Source: Streptomyces europaeiscabiei
Lineage (GTDB): Bacteria > Actinomycetota > Actinomycetes > Streptomycetales > Streptomycetaceae
DNA length: 64,000 nt
Assembly (NCBI RefSeq): GCF_001550375.1
Contig: NZ_LRTR01000818.1
Span: 1 to 64,000, forward strand
Direction of reading: 5' to 3'
Shown here: positions 16,967 to 26,192 of the stretch, piece by piece
How the letters are laid out: every line of letters begins with the position of its first letter
Numbering within the stretch: position 1 is the first letter of the stretch
Program-made: the position numbers and the translations under genes
Notes under the pieces: generated by a model
Database searches by the model: none
What the model was told of the DNA's origin: nothing
The model's input: the letters and a program-made list of their open reading frames with translations, nothing else

Positions 16967-18055
16967 TTAGGGGCGGGAGGCGGGGTCTGCGGGCCGGGGG
17001 AAGACCGTGCCGTCGAAGATCTTGCGGGCGGTGCGGACGACGGCGGTGCGGCTCACCGAGGGGCCGCCGTCGGGGCCGTACGCCACGTGGGTCTCGATGT
17101 CGAGGAAGCCGGTGGGGTGCTCGATGCGCAACAGGTCACCGGTGAGCGGGAGTTGGGCCAGGCCGTCGCCGACTCCGCCCTTCACGCGCAGCCCGGCGGC
17201 CACGCTCGCGCCGCCGAGTACGCCGATCGAGGTGTGACAGCGCACCGGGATGAACGTGCGGGTGGCGACCGCGCCGCCGTCCTGCGGCGGGGCGAGCAGG
17301 CTGAGTTTGGGCACGGTGGTGTGCTCGACGTCGCCGAGACCCATCAGCGGGCCCGCCGCCAGCCTGATCCCGCGCAGCCGGTCGGCGAGCGCGAGGTCCT
17401 CCTCCAGGATTTCGGGGGTCTCGTGGCCGGTGACGTTCAGCGCGGCGGCGGGGATCAGGACGGTCGGCATGCCGTTGTCCACGCAGGTCACCTCGGTGCC
17501 GGCGACGACGTCACGGGCGTTGCCGGTGGGCAGCAGCGGGGTGCCGCCCGACGGGAACTCGATCACCACCGGCGCGGCCGTCCCCGGCACCCCCGAGATC
17601 CCGGCGTCCCCGGTGACCGCGATCCGGCCGCCGGGGGTGGGGAAGGTGGCGACGGCGAGATCACCGCTGTTCAGCATGCGGATCCGTACGGACGTCTCCG
17701 GCTCGCCGACGCTCACCAGTCCGCGTTCGACGGCGAACGGACCGACTCCGGCGAGCAGGTTGCCGCAGTTCTGACGGTCGCTCACCTCCGCCAGGTCGAC
17801 GCCGACCTGGAGGAAGAGGTAGTCGACGTCGGCCTCGGGATCGGCCGAGGCGGACACCACGGCCACCTTGCTGGTCAGGGGATGGGCGCCGCCCAGTCCG
17901 TCGATCTGGCGGGGATCGGGGCCGCCCATCACCCGCAGCAGCAGGCCGTCACGGTCGGCCGGGACGGCGGGCAGGTCCCCGGCGAGGAAGTAGGCGCCCT
18001 TGGAGGTGCCGCCGCGCATCAGCATGCAGCGGATCCCGTCGGGCCACCCGGTCAC
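16967..18055 (-). CDS. galD: 4-oxalomesaconate tautomerase (GalD/PrpF family)
   Basis: 362 residues of the PrpF/GalD fold. The N-terminal motif CMLMRGGTSKGAYF and the LTSKVAVV strand are characteristic, as are the second-half GGDGL-type loop and TVKLP-like TVPKLSLL. GalD interconverts keto and enol forms of 4-oxalomesaconate. GTG 18055 is the start; the gene is 10 bp upstream of the dioxygenase and 79 bp downstream of the aldolase gene. The name follows from the neighbours; on its own it could be another PrpF-type isomerase. Confidence 0.88.
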   Translation of the reverse strand: MTGWPDGIRCMLMRGGTSKGAYFLAGDLPAVPADRDGLLLRVMGGPDPRQIDGLGGAHPLTSKVAVVSASADPEADVDYLFLQVGVDLAEVSDRQNCGNLLAGVGPFAVERGLVSVGEPETSVRIRMLNSGDLAVATFPTPGGRIAVTGDAGISGVPGTAAPVVIEFPSGGTPLLPTGNARDVVAGTEVTCVDNGMPTVLIPAAALNVTGHETPEILEEDLALADRLRGIRLAAGPLMGLGDVEHTTVPKLSLLAPPQDGGAVATRTFIPVRCHTSIGVLGGASVAAGLRVKGGVGDGLAQLPLTGDLLRIEHPTGFLDIETHVAYGPDGGPSVSRTAVVRTARKIFDGTVFPRPADPASRP

Positions 18056-18134
18056 GGCCGGGCCTCCGCGCCGACGTGCTCCCCGTGCGGCTTCCCGGCT
18101 CGGCCGCGCTCGCCCGCGTACCTCGCGTACGGCC

Positions 18135-18845
18135 TCACGAGTCCGCCTCCTCGCCCGTGTACTCCTCGTAGGACCGGTACGTCACCCCGAGTCGTACGAG
18201 GGTCTCCCGCAACCCGTAGCGGTCCAGGCCGAGTTGGCCGTCCAGGAAGGCGGCACGGGAGGCGGCCTCCTTCCGTTCGCGGGCCTCGGACGCCTCGGCC
18301 GTACGCCGGGCCCGTTCCCGGGGGACGACGACCACGCCGTCGTCGTCGGCGAGGATCACGTCCCCGGGACGGACGACCTGGCCGCCGATGGCCACGGGGA
18401 TGTTGACGGAGCCGCCGGTGGCCTTGACGGTGCCCTGCGCGCTGACGGCCGCGGCCCAGGCGGGGAAGCCCGTCGCGCGCAGTTCGCAGGTGTCGCGGAT
18501 GCCCGCGTCGATGACCAGGCCGCGTACGCCCCGCCGCCCGAGCGCGGTGGCGAACAGTTCGCCGAACATGCCGTCGGTGGAGGGCGAGGTGGTGGTGACG
18601 ACGAGGATGTCGCCCTCGCCGCACTGCTCGACGGCGGCATGGATCATGAGGTTGTCGCCGGGCCAGGACAGGACCGTGACGGCGGTGCCGACGATCCGGG
18701 TGTCCTGCTGGACGGGGCGGAGGTGGGTTCCGAGCAGGCCGGTGCGGCCCATCGCCTCGTGGACGGTGGCGACCCCGTACCGGCCGATCGCCTCGACGTC
18801 CTCGGCGTCCGCCTTCGGCGGGTTGGTGACGATCACGCCGCCCAT
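18135..18845 (-). CDS. galC: 4-carboxy-4-hydroxy-2-oxoadipate aldolase (GalC/LigK, RraA fold)
   Basis: 236 residues, RraA-like fold. The GRTGLL and GDNLMIHAAVEQC segments, then GLVIDAGIRDTCELRATGFPAWA and PGDVILADDDGVVVVP, are diagnostic of class II pyruvate aldolases of the HMG/CHA family, with the Arg-Asp pair of IRD binding pyruvate and metal. It cleaves the carboxy-hydroxy-oxoadipate to pyruvate and oxaloacetate. The open frame continues upstream to 19523, but ATG 18845 overlapping the previous stop by one base (TGATG) is the right start. Confidence 0.9.
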   Translation of the reverse strand: MGGVIVTNPPKADAEDVEAIGRYGVATVHEAMGRTGLLGTHLRPVQQDTRIVGTAVTVLSWPGDNLMIHAAVEQCGEGDILVVTTTSPSTDGMFGELFATALGRRGVRGLVIDAGIRDTCELRATGFPAWAAAVSAQGTVKATGGSVNIPVAIGGQVVRPGDVILADDDGVVVVPRERARRTAEASEARERKEAASRAAFLDGQLGLDRYGLRETLVRLGVTYRSYEEYTGEEADS

Positions 18846-19600
18846 CAGTCCAGCACCCCCGTGACCTGCGGGTAGGGGCGCATGTACGCCTCGGCCATGG
18901 TCGTGTGGGCGAGGCCCAGGTTGGGTCCCGCGTTGCGCTTGAGCTGGACGCCACGGCGTACGGCGAGGTCGGTGTAGTAGTCCCACAGGTGCCGCTGGGC
19001 GCCCAGGCACTCCATGGCCTTGCGCTTGGTCTCCCAGACGTCGGTGATGTCGAGGAGGACCTCGGGCCGGAAGCCGCACATCTCGGGCTGGTGCGGCTCG
19101 AAGAAGAACACGGGCGGGGCGCCGATGATCTCGCCCTCGGCGGGGTAGCCGATGGCCTGCGCGAGTACGCGGGCGTCCAGGGCCATGCGGGCGGCGGCCG
19201 GGTGGTCCCCGTTGTAGGGATCCTCCAGCGGGTGGGTGAGGACGACGTCCGGCTGGGTCGCGCGGTAGACGGCGACCAGCCGGTCGGTCAGTTCGGGGGT
19301 GCCGAGCAGCGGGTAGTCGCCGGCGTCGAAGAAGACGATCCCGGCGCCGAGGGCGGCGGCGGCCCTCTCGGCCTCCTCCCGGCGGATCGCCTTGATCTCG
19401 CCGAGCTTCCGGCCCTCGCGCCAGGCCTTCGCGGACTCCCCGCGCTCCCCGAAGGTCAGACAGGCGACGGTGACCTTCTCGCCGCGCGAGGCCGCCAGGG
19501 CGATGGCGCCGCCGGCCCTCCACACGAAGTCCCCCGCGTGGGCGGTGATGACGAGTGTCGATCGAGGTGGGGCGGCGGCGGACGCCGTGCCGTCGGCCAT
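18845..19600 (-). CDS. galB: 4-oxalomesaconate hydratase (GalB-like PIG-L/LmbE protein)
   Basis: 251 residues of the PIG-L/LmbE zinc family. The usual zinc motif is altered to AHAGDFVWRAGGA, the form seen in the GalB hydratase branch, with the downstream HPLEDPYNGDHPAAA histidines. In this branch the protein hydrates 4-oxalomesaconate rather than removing acetyl groups. Neighbours GalC and GalD make that reading strong. ATG 19600 begins the conserved protein; the open frame upstream runs through a hairpin and is not coding. It is the first structural gene after the GntR regulator. Confidence 0.85.
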   Translation of the reverse strand: MADGTASAAAPPRSTLVITAHAGDFVWRAGGAIALAASRGEKVTVACLTFGERGESAKAWREGRKLGEIKAIRREEAERAAAALGAGIVFFDAGDYPLLGTPELTDRLVAVYRATQPDVVLTHPLEDPYNGDHPAAARMALDARVLAQAIGYPAEGEIIGAPPVFFFEPHQPEMCGFRPEVLLDITDVWETKRKAMECLGAQRHLWDYYTDLAVRRGVQLKRNAGPNLGLAHTTMAEAYMRPYPQVTGVLD

Positions 19601-19649
19601 GTGTCGGCTCACTCCCTGTTGAGGCTCGGTTCGCCTCCGGGGCGCCAGA

Positions 19650-19717
19650 GCCTGTGTCGGGAACGGCGATCGTGCCCGCCCCTTCGGGCCTCCGCGCGTT
19701 CGCCGTCCCGACACAGG
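19650..19717. promoter_or_regulatory. Large hairpin between the GntR gene and galB
   Basis: Arms gcctgtgtcggg-acggcga (19650-19669) and its complement (19699-19717) pair over about 19 bp with one bulge. The 30-base loop itself holds a small gcccgccccttcgggc hairpin. It may end the regulator transcript, attenuate readthrough into galB, or bind a regulator. Confidence 0.7.
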
Positions 19718-19789
19718 CGCGCCCCTTCGGCTCACTCGCCGTGGTGGACGGGCCTGTCTGCCCACCCCGGGGCGTCGTGCGTGGCGCGG

Positions 19790-20440
19790 CTATGCGCGCA
19801 GCGCGGTGATCACGCTCGTGAGGTGGGCGCGGACGGCCTCCTCGGCCGCCCGCGGGTCCCTGGCCGTGATCGTCTCGATCATGGCCAGGTGTTCACCCAG
19901 GGAGTGCTGGGGCCGTCCCGGCCGCAGCGCGAGCTGGAATCGGTGGCGCACCAGCTGGGCGTTGAGCCGTTCCAGCATTCCCACCGCCACCTGCTGACCG
20001 GAGATCTCCCGGATGCGGGCGTGCAGTCGCTGGTTGAGCCCGGAGTACGTCACCGGTTCGCCGTCGGCCACGGCCTTGGTCATCGCCGTGCCGATGTCGG
20101 CCAGTTCGGCGAGTTGGTCGTCGGTGGCCACCGTGGCCGCCTTCGCCGCGCACAGCCCTTCCAGGACCATGCGGCACTCGCTGATGGCGACCGCTTCCTC
20201 CACGGTCACCACCCGCACCCGCGAGCCCCGGTTGCGGATCCGCTCGACCAGCCCTTCGGCCGCCAGATCGATCAGTGCCGCGCGGATGCTGGCCCGTGTC
20301 ACACCGAACTGCTCGGCGAGTTCGTTCTCCACCAGCCGCTGAGCCGGTGCCATCTCGCCGTCCAGGATCGCCTGCCGCAGCTTCGCCACCGCGAGCTGTT
20401 TGGCCCGCTCGCCGGTGCCCGGACGGGCTTCCTCCTGCAT
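19790..20440 (-). CDS. GntR-family regulator, FadR/FCD subfamily
   Basis: 216 residues: N-terminal winged helix (LRQAILDGEMAPAQRLVENELAEQ then FGVTRASIRAALIDLAAEGLV) and a C-terminal all-helical FCD domain with the metal-binding residues in NQRLHARI and GEHLAMIE. It precedes the galBCD/dioxygenase genes on the same strand, so it likely senses a pathway intermediate or the aromatic acid. A palindrome at 20491-20502 in its own promoter suggests autoregulation. Confidence 0.93.
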   Translation of the reverse strand: MQEEARPGTGERAKQLAVAKLRQAILDGEMAPAQRLVENELAEQFGVTRASIRAALIDLAAEGLVERIRNRGSRVRVVTVEEAVAISECRMVLEGLCAAKAATVATDDQLAELADIGTAMTKAVADGEPVTYSGLNQRLHARIREISGQQVAVGMLERLNAQLVRHRFQLALRPGRPQHSLGEHLAMIETITARDPRAAEEAVRAHLTSVITALRA

Positions 20441-20490
20441 GATGCCCTCCCTGAGTGAGTGCCTGTCGAACGTAAATCCAGGGCAACAGG

Positions 20491-20502
20491 ATTGTCAACA
20501 AT
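20491..20502. promoter_or_regulatory. Candidate GntR operator
   Basis: ATTGT-CA-ACAAT, a perfect 5-2-5 palindrome in an AT-rich patch 50 bp upstream of the GntR start. It resembles the TTGTnnACAA type sites bound by FCD-domain GntR proteins. Confidence 0.6.
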
Positions 20503-20728
20503 TTTGTTCTCACAGGGTTCGCGCTGCTTACAGGGCTACGCGCACCGGGAGGAGCACGGCCGAGGGCTGCTCCGGGCCGTGGTGGACGCTCTGGTCGGCC
20601 GCGCGGAGGGTCGTGGCGGTGGCGAGGGGCTCGCCCGTGCCCGGGTTGCGGGCGTAGCGCGAAATGAGCAAGTGGCCGTGACCGCCGACACCGAGCGGAT
20701 CCGCCCCCGGCCCTCTCACCCAGGTGCG

Positions 20729-21673
20729 TCAGCGGCGGGGCACGAGCATGCTCAGCGCGTTCGCCGCGACCACCGCGCCGATCGCGGCCCACTCGATCCA
20801 CCCGAGGCCCTGCCCGAGCATGATCCAGCCGGCGAGGGCGGCCAGGACGGGGTTGACGCTCATGAAGAGCCCGAAGGCCTGGGCGGGCACGCGGCGCAGG
20901 GTGAACACGTCCGCGAGGTACGGCACGGCCGAGGCGAGGACGCCGGCGGCGATCGCGTAGCCGACGGCCCCGGCGGTCGGCGGCTGCCGGACGACCACGA
21001 CGATGCCGACCGGCAGGAAGGCCAGGGCGGAGAGCCCGGCGGCGGCGGCCGAACCCTGCGCGCCGGGGATACGGCGGCCGACCGTGCGGTTGAGGAGGAT
21101 GTACGACGCCCAGCAGACGGCGGCGAGGAGGCCGAGCCCCATGCCGAGGTGGTCGGCGGAGGGCTGCGGACGCATCAGGGTGACCACGCCGAGGGCGGCG
21201 ATCAGCGCGCAGCACGCGTCCACCCGGCGGCGCGAGCCGGCCAGGGCGATGGCGAGCGGGCCGAGGAACTCCAGGGTCACCGCGAGCCCGAGACCGATGC
21301 GGTCGATGGCCGTGTACAGCGACAGGTTCATCGTCCCGAAGACCAGTGCCAGCAGCGCCACCGGCCACCACTGCCGCGCGGTGAAGGACCGCAGCCGGGG
21401 CCGGCCGACGGCCACGAGGACGATCGCGGCGACGTACTGCCGTATCGCGACGACCCCGGCGGGCCCGAGCACGGGGAAGGCCAGTGAACCCAGCGCGGCC
21501 CCGACCTGGTTGGACACCCCGCAGCCGACCATGGTGAGGACCCCGGCCAGGCGGGCCCCACCCGGCTCGGAAGCGGGGGCCGTAGCCGTAGCCGTAGCCA
21601 AGGCCGGGGTGGGGGTCGGGGAGGCGGGGACCGTACCGGAGGAGTCGGGAGCGGAGGCCGCGGCGGTGTCCAT
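20729..21673 (-). CDS. EamA-family (DMT) transporter
   Basis: 314 residues with ten predicted membrane helices in two EamA repeats. The second repeat contains LAAVCWASYILLNRTVG and VNPVLAALAGWIMLGQ, typical of RhtA/threonine-homoserine exporters and related drug/metabolite permeases. The 35-residue N-terminus before the first helix is a low-complexity Ala-Thr-Pro run from a short gtagcc repeat. Divergent from a LysR gene, its probable regulator. Substrate unknown. Confidence 0.9.
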   Translation of the reverse strand: MDTAAASAPDSSGTVPASPTPTPALATATATAPASEPGGARLAGVLTMVGCGVSNQVGAALGSLAFPVLGPAGVVAIRQYVAAIVLVAVGRPRLRSFTARQWWPVALLALVFGTMNLSLYTAIDRIGLGLAVTLEFLGPLAIALAGSRRRVDACCALIAALGVVTLMRPQPSADHLGMGLGLLAAVCWASYILLNRTVGRRIPGAQGSAAAAGLSALAFLPVGIVVVVRQPPTAGAVGYAIAAGVLASAVPYLADVFTLRRVPAQAFGLFMSVNPVLAALAGWIMLGQGLGWIEWAAIGAVVAANALSMLVPRR

Positions 21674-21742
21674 GAGCCGATCGTGCGCCCGGGCGACCGA
21701 TGGCCCAAAATGCATCCCCGTCCCGATCTATACGCTGGAGTC

Positions 21743-22645
21743 ATGGATGACACGCGTCGGCGGCGGGGCGACGATCCGGACCCGGCCGTCAGGGTTGTGG
21801 AGCTGCGACAGCTGCGCTGTCTGGTCGCGATCGTCGAGGAGGGCACCTTCACCGACGCGGCCATCGCGCTCGGCGTCTCCCAGGCGGCGGTGTCCCGCAC
21901 GCTGGCCTCGCTCGAACGGGCCCTGGGCGTACGTCTGTTGCGGCGGACCTCCCGCGAGGTGACGCCCACACCGACCGGACTGCGGGTGGTGTCGCACGCG
22001 CGGCGAGTGCTCGGCGAGGTGGACGACCTGGTGCGGGAGGCGACCTCGGGCCAGGTGCGGCTGCGGATCGGGTACGCCTGGTCGGCGCTCGGCCGGCACA
22101 CGCTGACGTTCCAGCGCCGCTGGGGTGCCGCGCACCCGGCGACGGATCTGCAGTTCGTGCGGGCCAACTCCCCGACCGCCGGGCTGGCGGAGGGCTCCTG
22201 CGACCTCGCGGTGGTCCGGTGGGCGGTGGACGACCGCCGGTTCGACTCGGCGATCGTGGGCCTGGAACGGCGGCTGTGCGCGATGGCGAGCGACGATCCG
22301 CTTGCCCGCCGCCGGTCGGTGCGGCTCGCCGACCTCAGCGGGCACACCCTGCTGGTCGACCGCCGGACCGGCACGACCACCACCGACCTGTGGCCGCCCG
22401 GATGCCGTCCGGCGACCGAGGAGACGCACGACGTCGACGAGTGGCTCACCACGATCGCGACGGGCCGTGCCGTCGGAGTGACGGCGGAGTCCACCGCCAA
22501 CCAGTACCGGCGGCCCGGCGTCGTCTACCGGCCGGTGCTCGACGCCGAGCCGATCGCCGTACGGCTCGCCTGGTGGCGGGACGACCCGCATCCCGCCACC
22601 CCGGCCGCCATCGAACTGCTGACGGCGCTCTACCGCTCCGGCTGA
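21743..22645 (+). CDS. LysR-family regulator, divergent from the EamA transporter
   Basis: 300 residues: helix-turn-helix at about 20-60 (LRCLVAIVEEGTFTDAAIALGVSQAAVSRTL is the standard LysR pattern) and a C-terminal substrate-binding domain. Starts at ATG 21743 after a GGAG site, 69 bp from the divergent transporter. Its 3' end overlaps the convergent beta-propeller gene by 16 bp. Likely controls the transporter; the ligand is not predictable. Confidence 0.92.
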   Translation: MDDTRRRRGDDPDPAVRVVELRQLRCLVAIVEEGTFTDAAIALGVSQAAVSRTLASLERALGVRLLRRTSREVTPTPTGLRVVSHARRVLGEVDDLVREATSGQVRLRIGYAWSALGRHTLTFQRRWGAAHPATDLQFVRANSPTAGLAEGSCDLAVVRWAVDDRRFDSAIVGLERRLCAMASDDPLARRRSVRLADLSGHTLLVDRRTGTTTTDLWPPGCRPATEETHDVDEWLTTIATGRAVGVTAESTANQYRRPGVVYRPVLDAEPIAVRLAWWRDDPHPATPAAIELLTALYRSG

Positions 22646-24333
22646 GCCCCCGTCCTCGGCGTCAGCCGCAGCACGGTGCCCTCACCGTTGGCCGACAGCA
22701 GGAGGGTGCCGTCCGGAGCGGCGGCGAGGCCCGCGAAGCGGCGGGCCATACCGGGCATGATGTCCGCGAACAGCGCCGGTTCGGTGCGGGGGGCGACACC
22801 TGGGGGCGGCCCGACCGGCAGGTCCTCCGCGTCGATCCGACGCTCCCCCGTGGTGAGGGAGACCGCGCGAAGCCTGCGCGGCCCGGTCTCCACCACGAAC
22901 AGCTCCTCGCCCAGGACCGCCAGGCCCTGGGGTGCGCCCAGCCCGTCCACGACGAGGGCCGTCCGGCCGTCCGAATCGATCCGGAGCACCGTCCCGAGCC
23001 GCTCCTCGCTGACGTAGAGGCGGCCCTCCGCGTCGAAGGCCACGTCCGTGGGCCGGTCGAGGCCTTCGGCGAGCACGGTCACGGTGGCGGTGCCGGAATC
23101 GGTGCCGGTGCCGGAATCGGTGGCGCCTTCGTCCCCGATGGCCACGACCCGGCCCGCGCCCGTCTCGGCGACCACGAGTGAACCGTCCGGTCCGACCGCT
23201 ATGCCGATGGGGCGGTTCAGCCCCCGCGCCCGCTCCCGGACCGCCGCACTCACGGTGTCGTACGTCTGCACCATGCCGAACTGCGAGGTGTAGTGCAGCA
23301 GTTCACCGTCGGCGGTGATGCCGTGGGCGAAGGGCAGCAGAAGGTGGGTTCTCACCCCGCCGGGCCCCGCCTCCGCGGACGTACCGACCGGCTCGCCCTC
23401 GTCGGTGGCCGCCGGGCTCGCCAGCCGGTAGTGGTCGGCGGCGTAGACCGTACCGCCGAGGTCGACCGTCACGCCGTAGGGGCCGTCGAGGCCGCGGCGC
23501 ACGATCTCGCGGGTGCGGCCGTCGGGGTACAGCTCGGTGACGCCGCCACTGGCATAGCTGGAGACGAACATGCGGTTCTCGGCGTCGAACGCCGCGTTGT
23601 CCAGCCCCTTCAGACCGCTGGTGACGAGCGTGCGGGTGCCGCTGCCGTGCAGGTCGATGCGGGTGACGATGCCCTCGACGCCCCGGGAGACGACGTGCAG
23701 GACACCGCCCTGGTCGAAGCGGACCGCGACCGGCTCGTGCACGTCCTCGGCGACCACCTCGGGCGTGCCGCCGTCCGGCGGGATGCGCCAGACCTGCCCG
23801 GTGATCATGTGCGGGTAGTAGAGGTGGCCGTCCGGGCCGCGCTGCATCGCGTTGCCGAGGGCCAGGCCCTCGGTGAGTACCACCGGGTCGCCGCCGTCCG
23901 GGAACAGCTCCATCAGACGGCCGTTGGGCTTCATCTCGTTGACGAAGAGCCGGTCCCCGATACAGGCGATGCCGTTGGGGTTCGTCACGTCGTCGGTGAC
24001 GAGGCTGTACTCCCCCGCCGGGGTCCGTCGCGTCACCCGGCCGGGCACCAGGTCTGCTATGTACATCGAGCCGTCGGCTCCGAAGGCGAGGTCGTCCGGC
24101 GACTGCACCGGGCTGTCCATCGGGACGACGACGTCGACGTCCCCGGTGGCCGGGTCGACGGCGCTGATCTGCCCGGCGAGGAACTGCGCCACGTACAGCC
24201 GCCCGTCGGGGCCGAACGCGACCCCGTTGGAACCCCACAGCGGACTGGGCGGGTTGAGCCGTCGCGCCCGCCAACGGGCACTGGTGGTACGGAGATCGCC
24301 GGTCCCGTCGTAACGGTTGGGCCGCGTGCTCAT
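22630..24333 (-). CDS. NHL/SMP-30-like beta-propeller protein, possible lactonase
   Basis: 567 residues made of repeated beta-propeller blades (GVAFGPDGRLYVAQF, DLAFGADGSMYIAD, GIAVGPDGSLVVAET, DVAFDAEGRLYVSE), enough for two propellers. The family includes SMP-30/gluconolactonase-type lactone hydrolases and strictosidine-synthase-like proteins. It directly follows a Baeyer-Villiger monooxygenase gene, whose product is a lactone or ester, so lactone opening is an attractive role. No signal peptide is seen. GTG 24363, overlapping the upstream stop by GTGA, is an alternative start; ATG 24333 has a GGGAG site. Confidence 0.8.
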   Translation of the reverse strand: MSTRPNRYDGTGDLRTTSARWRARRLNPPSPLWGSNGVAFGPDGRLYVAQFLAGQISAVDPATGDVDVVVPMDSPVQSPDDLAFGADGSMYIADLVPGRVTRRTPAGEYSLVTDDVTNPNGIACIGDRLFVNEMKPNGRLMELFPDGGDPVVLTEGLALGNAMQRGPDGHLYYPHMITGQVWRIPPDGGTPEVVAEDVHEPVAVRFDQGGVLHVVSRGVEGIVTRIDLHGSGTRTLVTSGLKGLDNAAFDAENRMFVSSYASGGVTELYPDGRTREIVRRGLDGPYGVTVDLGGTVYAADHYRLASPAATDEGEPVGTSAEAGPGGVRTHLLLPFAHGITADGELLHYTSQFGMVQTYDTVSAAVRERARGLNRPIGIAVGPDGSLVVAETGAGRVVAIGDEGATDSGTGTDSGTATVTVLAEGLDRPTDVAFDAEGRLYVSEERLGTVLRIDSDGRTALVVDGLGAPQGLAVLGEELFVVETGPRRLRAVSLTTGERRIDAEDLPVGPPPGVAPRTEPALFADIMPGMARRFAGLAAAPDGTLLLSANGEGTVLRLTPRTGAQPER

Positions 24334-24359
24334 GTCGGCTCCCGCTCTCTCGCCCGGCC

Positions 24360-26192
24360 TCACTCGGCGCCGACGAGCACGTCGTCCATGCCGCCGTCGG
24401 AGCGCCAGTGGCGGAGCAGTTCGTGGAAGGCGACCGGTCCGTCGCCGTACGACTCACTGCGCTTCCTGGGCCGGCCCTCGTTGTTGTAGTAGCCAGGGGT
24501 GCACTCCGCCTGGAACGTGTGCAGGTCGGCGGCCTTCTCGCGGATGGTGGCGACCCAGGCGGCCTCGGCCTCGGCGGTCGGCTCGACGTACCGGGCGTGG
24601 CGCCTGCGGGCCTCGGCGACGACCTCGCCGACGTGGATCGACTGCTGGTCGAGGATGTGGACGTAGTTGACGGCGCTGGCGTTCTGCATGGGGCCGAGCT
24701 GGAAGAGGTTGGGGAAGCCGTGGCTGTAGAAGCCGTGGAGGGTCTTCGGGCCGGCCGTCATCCAGGTCTCCAGCAGGCCGACGCCGTCCCGGCCGTACGC
24801 CGGCAGCCGGCCGGAGAGCAGCCCCGAGACGCCGACCTCGAAGCCGGTGGCGAAGATGACGCAGTCCACCTCGTACTCGACCCCGCCGACCACGACGGCC
24901 TTGTCGGTGATCCGCTCGACGCCGTGGGTGTCGGCCGTGTCGACGAGGGTGACGTTGGGCCGGTTGAAGGTCTGCAGGTAGTGGTCACTGAAGGTGGGCC
25001 GCTTGCACATGTAGCGGTACCAGGGCTTCAGCTTCTCGGCGGTCTCCGGGTCCTCGACGATCGCCGCCACCCGGTCGCGCAGCTCGTTCATCTTCTGGAA
25101 GTCGGCGATCTCGTACGCCCGTTCGCGCTCGTCCGCCGGTACGTCGGCGTACGCGTCGGTCGGGATGAGCTTCTCCTGGAGGCGGGCGCTGCTGGTCCAG
25201 GCGTCGTTCACCAGGTCCTTCCCGGCCCGGACGCCGGTGACGGTCCTGAGGAAGTTGTCCATGCGCCGCCCCTGCCAGCCGGGGGTGAGCGTCGTCGCCC
25301 ACTCCGGGTCGGTGGGGCCGTTGCCGCGTACGTCGACCGTCGAGGGGGTGCGCTGGAAGACGTACACGTGCGCCGCGTCGGCCCCGAGGTGGGGAACGAC
25401 CTGGATGGCGGTGGCGCCGGTGCCGATGACGGCCACCCGCTTGTCGGCGAGCCCGGTGAGGCCGCCGTTCGCGTCGCCGCCGGTGTAGTCGTAGTCCCAG
25501 CGGCTGGTGTGGAAGGTGTGGCCCAGATAGGTCTCGATGCCAGGGATGCCGGGGAGCTTCGGCTGGCTGAGCGTGCCGCTGGAGACGACGACGTAGCGGG
25601 CCCGCATGCGGTCGCCGCGGTCGGTGGCGACGACCCACTCCAACTCGGTCTCGTCCCAGCGCAGTTCGGTGGCGACGGTCTGGAAGCAGGCGTCGCCGTA
25701 GAGGTCGAAGTGGCGGCCGATGGCCCGGGTGTGCTGCCTGATCTCCTCGCCCGGCGCGTATTTCCACTTCGGGACGTAGCCCAGCTCTTCGAGCAGCGGC
25801 AGATAGATGTACGACTCGATGTCGCAGTGGATGCCGGGGTAGCGGTTCCAGTACCAGGTGCCGCCGAAGTCGCCGCCCTTCTCGATCACCCGGATCGATT
25901 CGACGCCCGCCTGACGCAGCCGGGCCGCGGCGAGCAGCCCGCCGAAGCCGCCGCCGACGACGACCGCCTCGACCCGGTCGTGCAGCGGCTCGCGGGTGAA
26001 CTCCTGGTCGGCGTAGGGGTCGTCGTCGTAGGAGACGAACTCACCGGCGATCCGCCGGTACTGCGCGCCGCCGTCCGGCCGGATCCGGCGTTCGCGCTCG
26101 GTCCGGTACCGGGCGCGGAGGGCTTCGGGGTCGAAGCCCAGCTTCTCCGGGTCGATGGACGTGGGGCCGGTCGGAGTGTGGGGGGTGGACAT
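24360..26192 (-). CDS. Baeyer-Villiger-type flavin monooxygenase
   Basis: 610 residues. FAD motif (VVVGGGFGGLLAA) near residue 77, NADPH motif (VAVIGTGATAIQV) near 245, and the Baeyer-Villiger fingerprint YLGHTFHTSRWD between them. The 65-residue N-terminal extension before the FAD motif is typical of the cyclohexanone/steroid/phenylacetone monooxygenase clade. These enzymes insert oxygen next to a ketone, giving an ester or lactone. It sits in a P450-ferredoxin-reductase-SDR-BVMO-propeller run on one strand, 117 bp after the SDR gene. Confidence 0.93.
   Translation of the reverse strand: MSTPHTPTGPTSIDPEKLGFDPEALRARYRTERERRIRPDGGAQYRRIAGEFVSYDDDPYADQEFTREPLHDRVEAVVVGGGFGGLLAAARLRQAGVESIRVIEKGGDFGGTWYWNRYPGIHCDIESYIYLPLLEELGYVPKWKYAPGEEIRQHTRAIGRHFDLYGDACFQTVATELRWDETELEWVVATDRGDRMRARYVVVSSGTLSQPKLPGIPGIETYLGHTFHTSRWDYDYTGGDANGGLTGLADKRVAVIGTGATAIQVVPHLGADAAHVYVFQRTPSTVDVRGNGPTDPEWATTLTPGWQGRRMDNFLRTVTGVRAGKDLVNDAWTSSARLQEKLIPTDAYADVPADERERAYEIADFQKMNELRDRVAAIVEDPETAEKLKPWYRYMCKRPTFSDHYLQTFNRPNVTLVDTADTHGVERITDKAVVVGGVEYEVDCVIFATGFEVGVSGLLSGRLPAYGRDGVGLLETWMTAGPKTLHGFYSHGFPNLFQLGPMQNASAVNYVHILDQQSIHVGEVVAEARRRHARYVEPTAEAEAAWVATIREKAADLHTFQAECTPGYYNNEGRPRKRSESYGDGPVAFHELLRHWRSDGGMDDVLVGAE

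Noticed and set aside
18846-19523. Upstream continuation of the GalC frame
   Set aside because: It overlaps the PIG-L gene in another frame and is arginine-rich; the aldolase starts at 18845 by homology and by the TGATG overlap.
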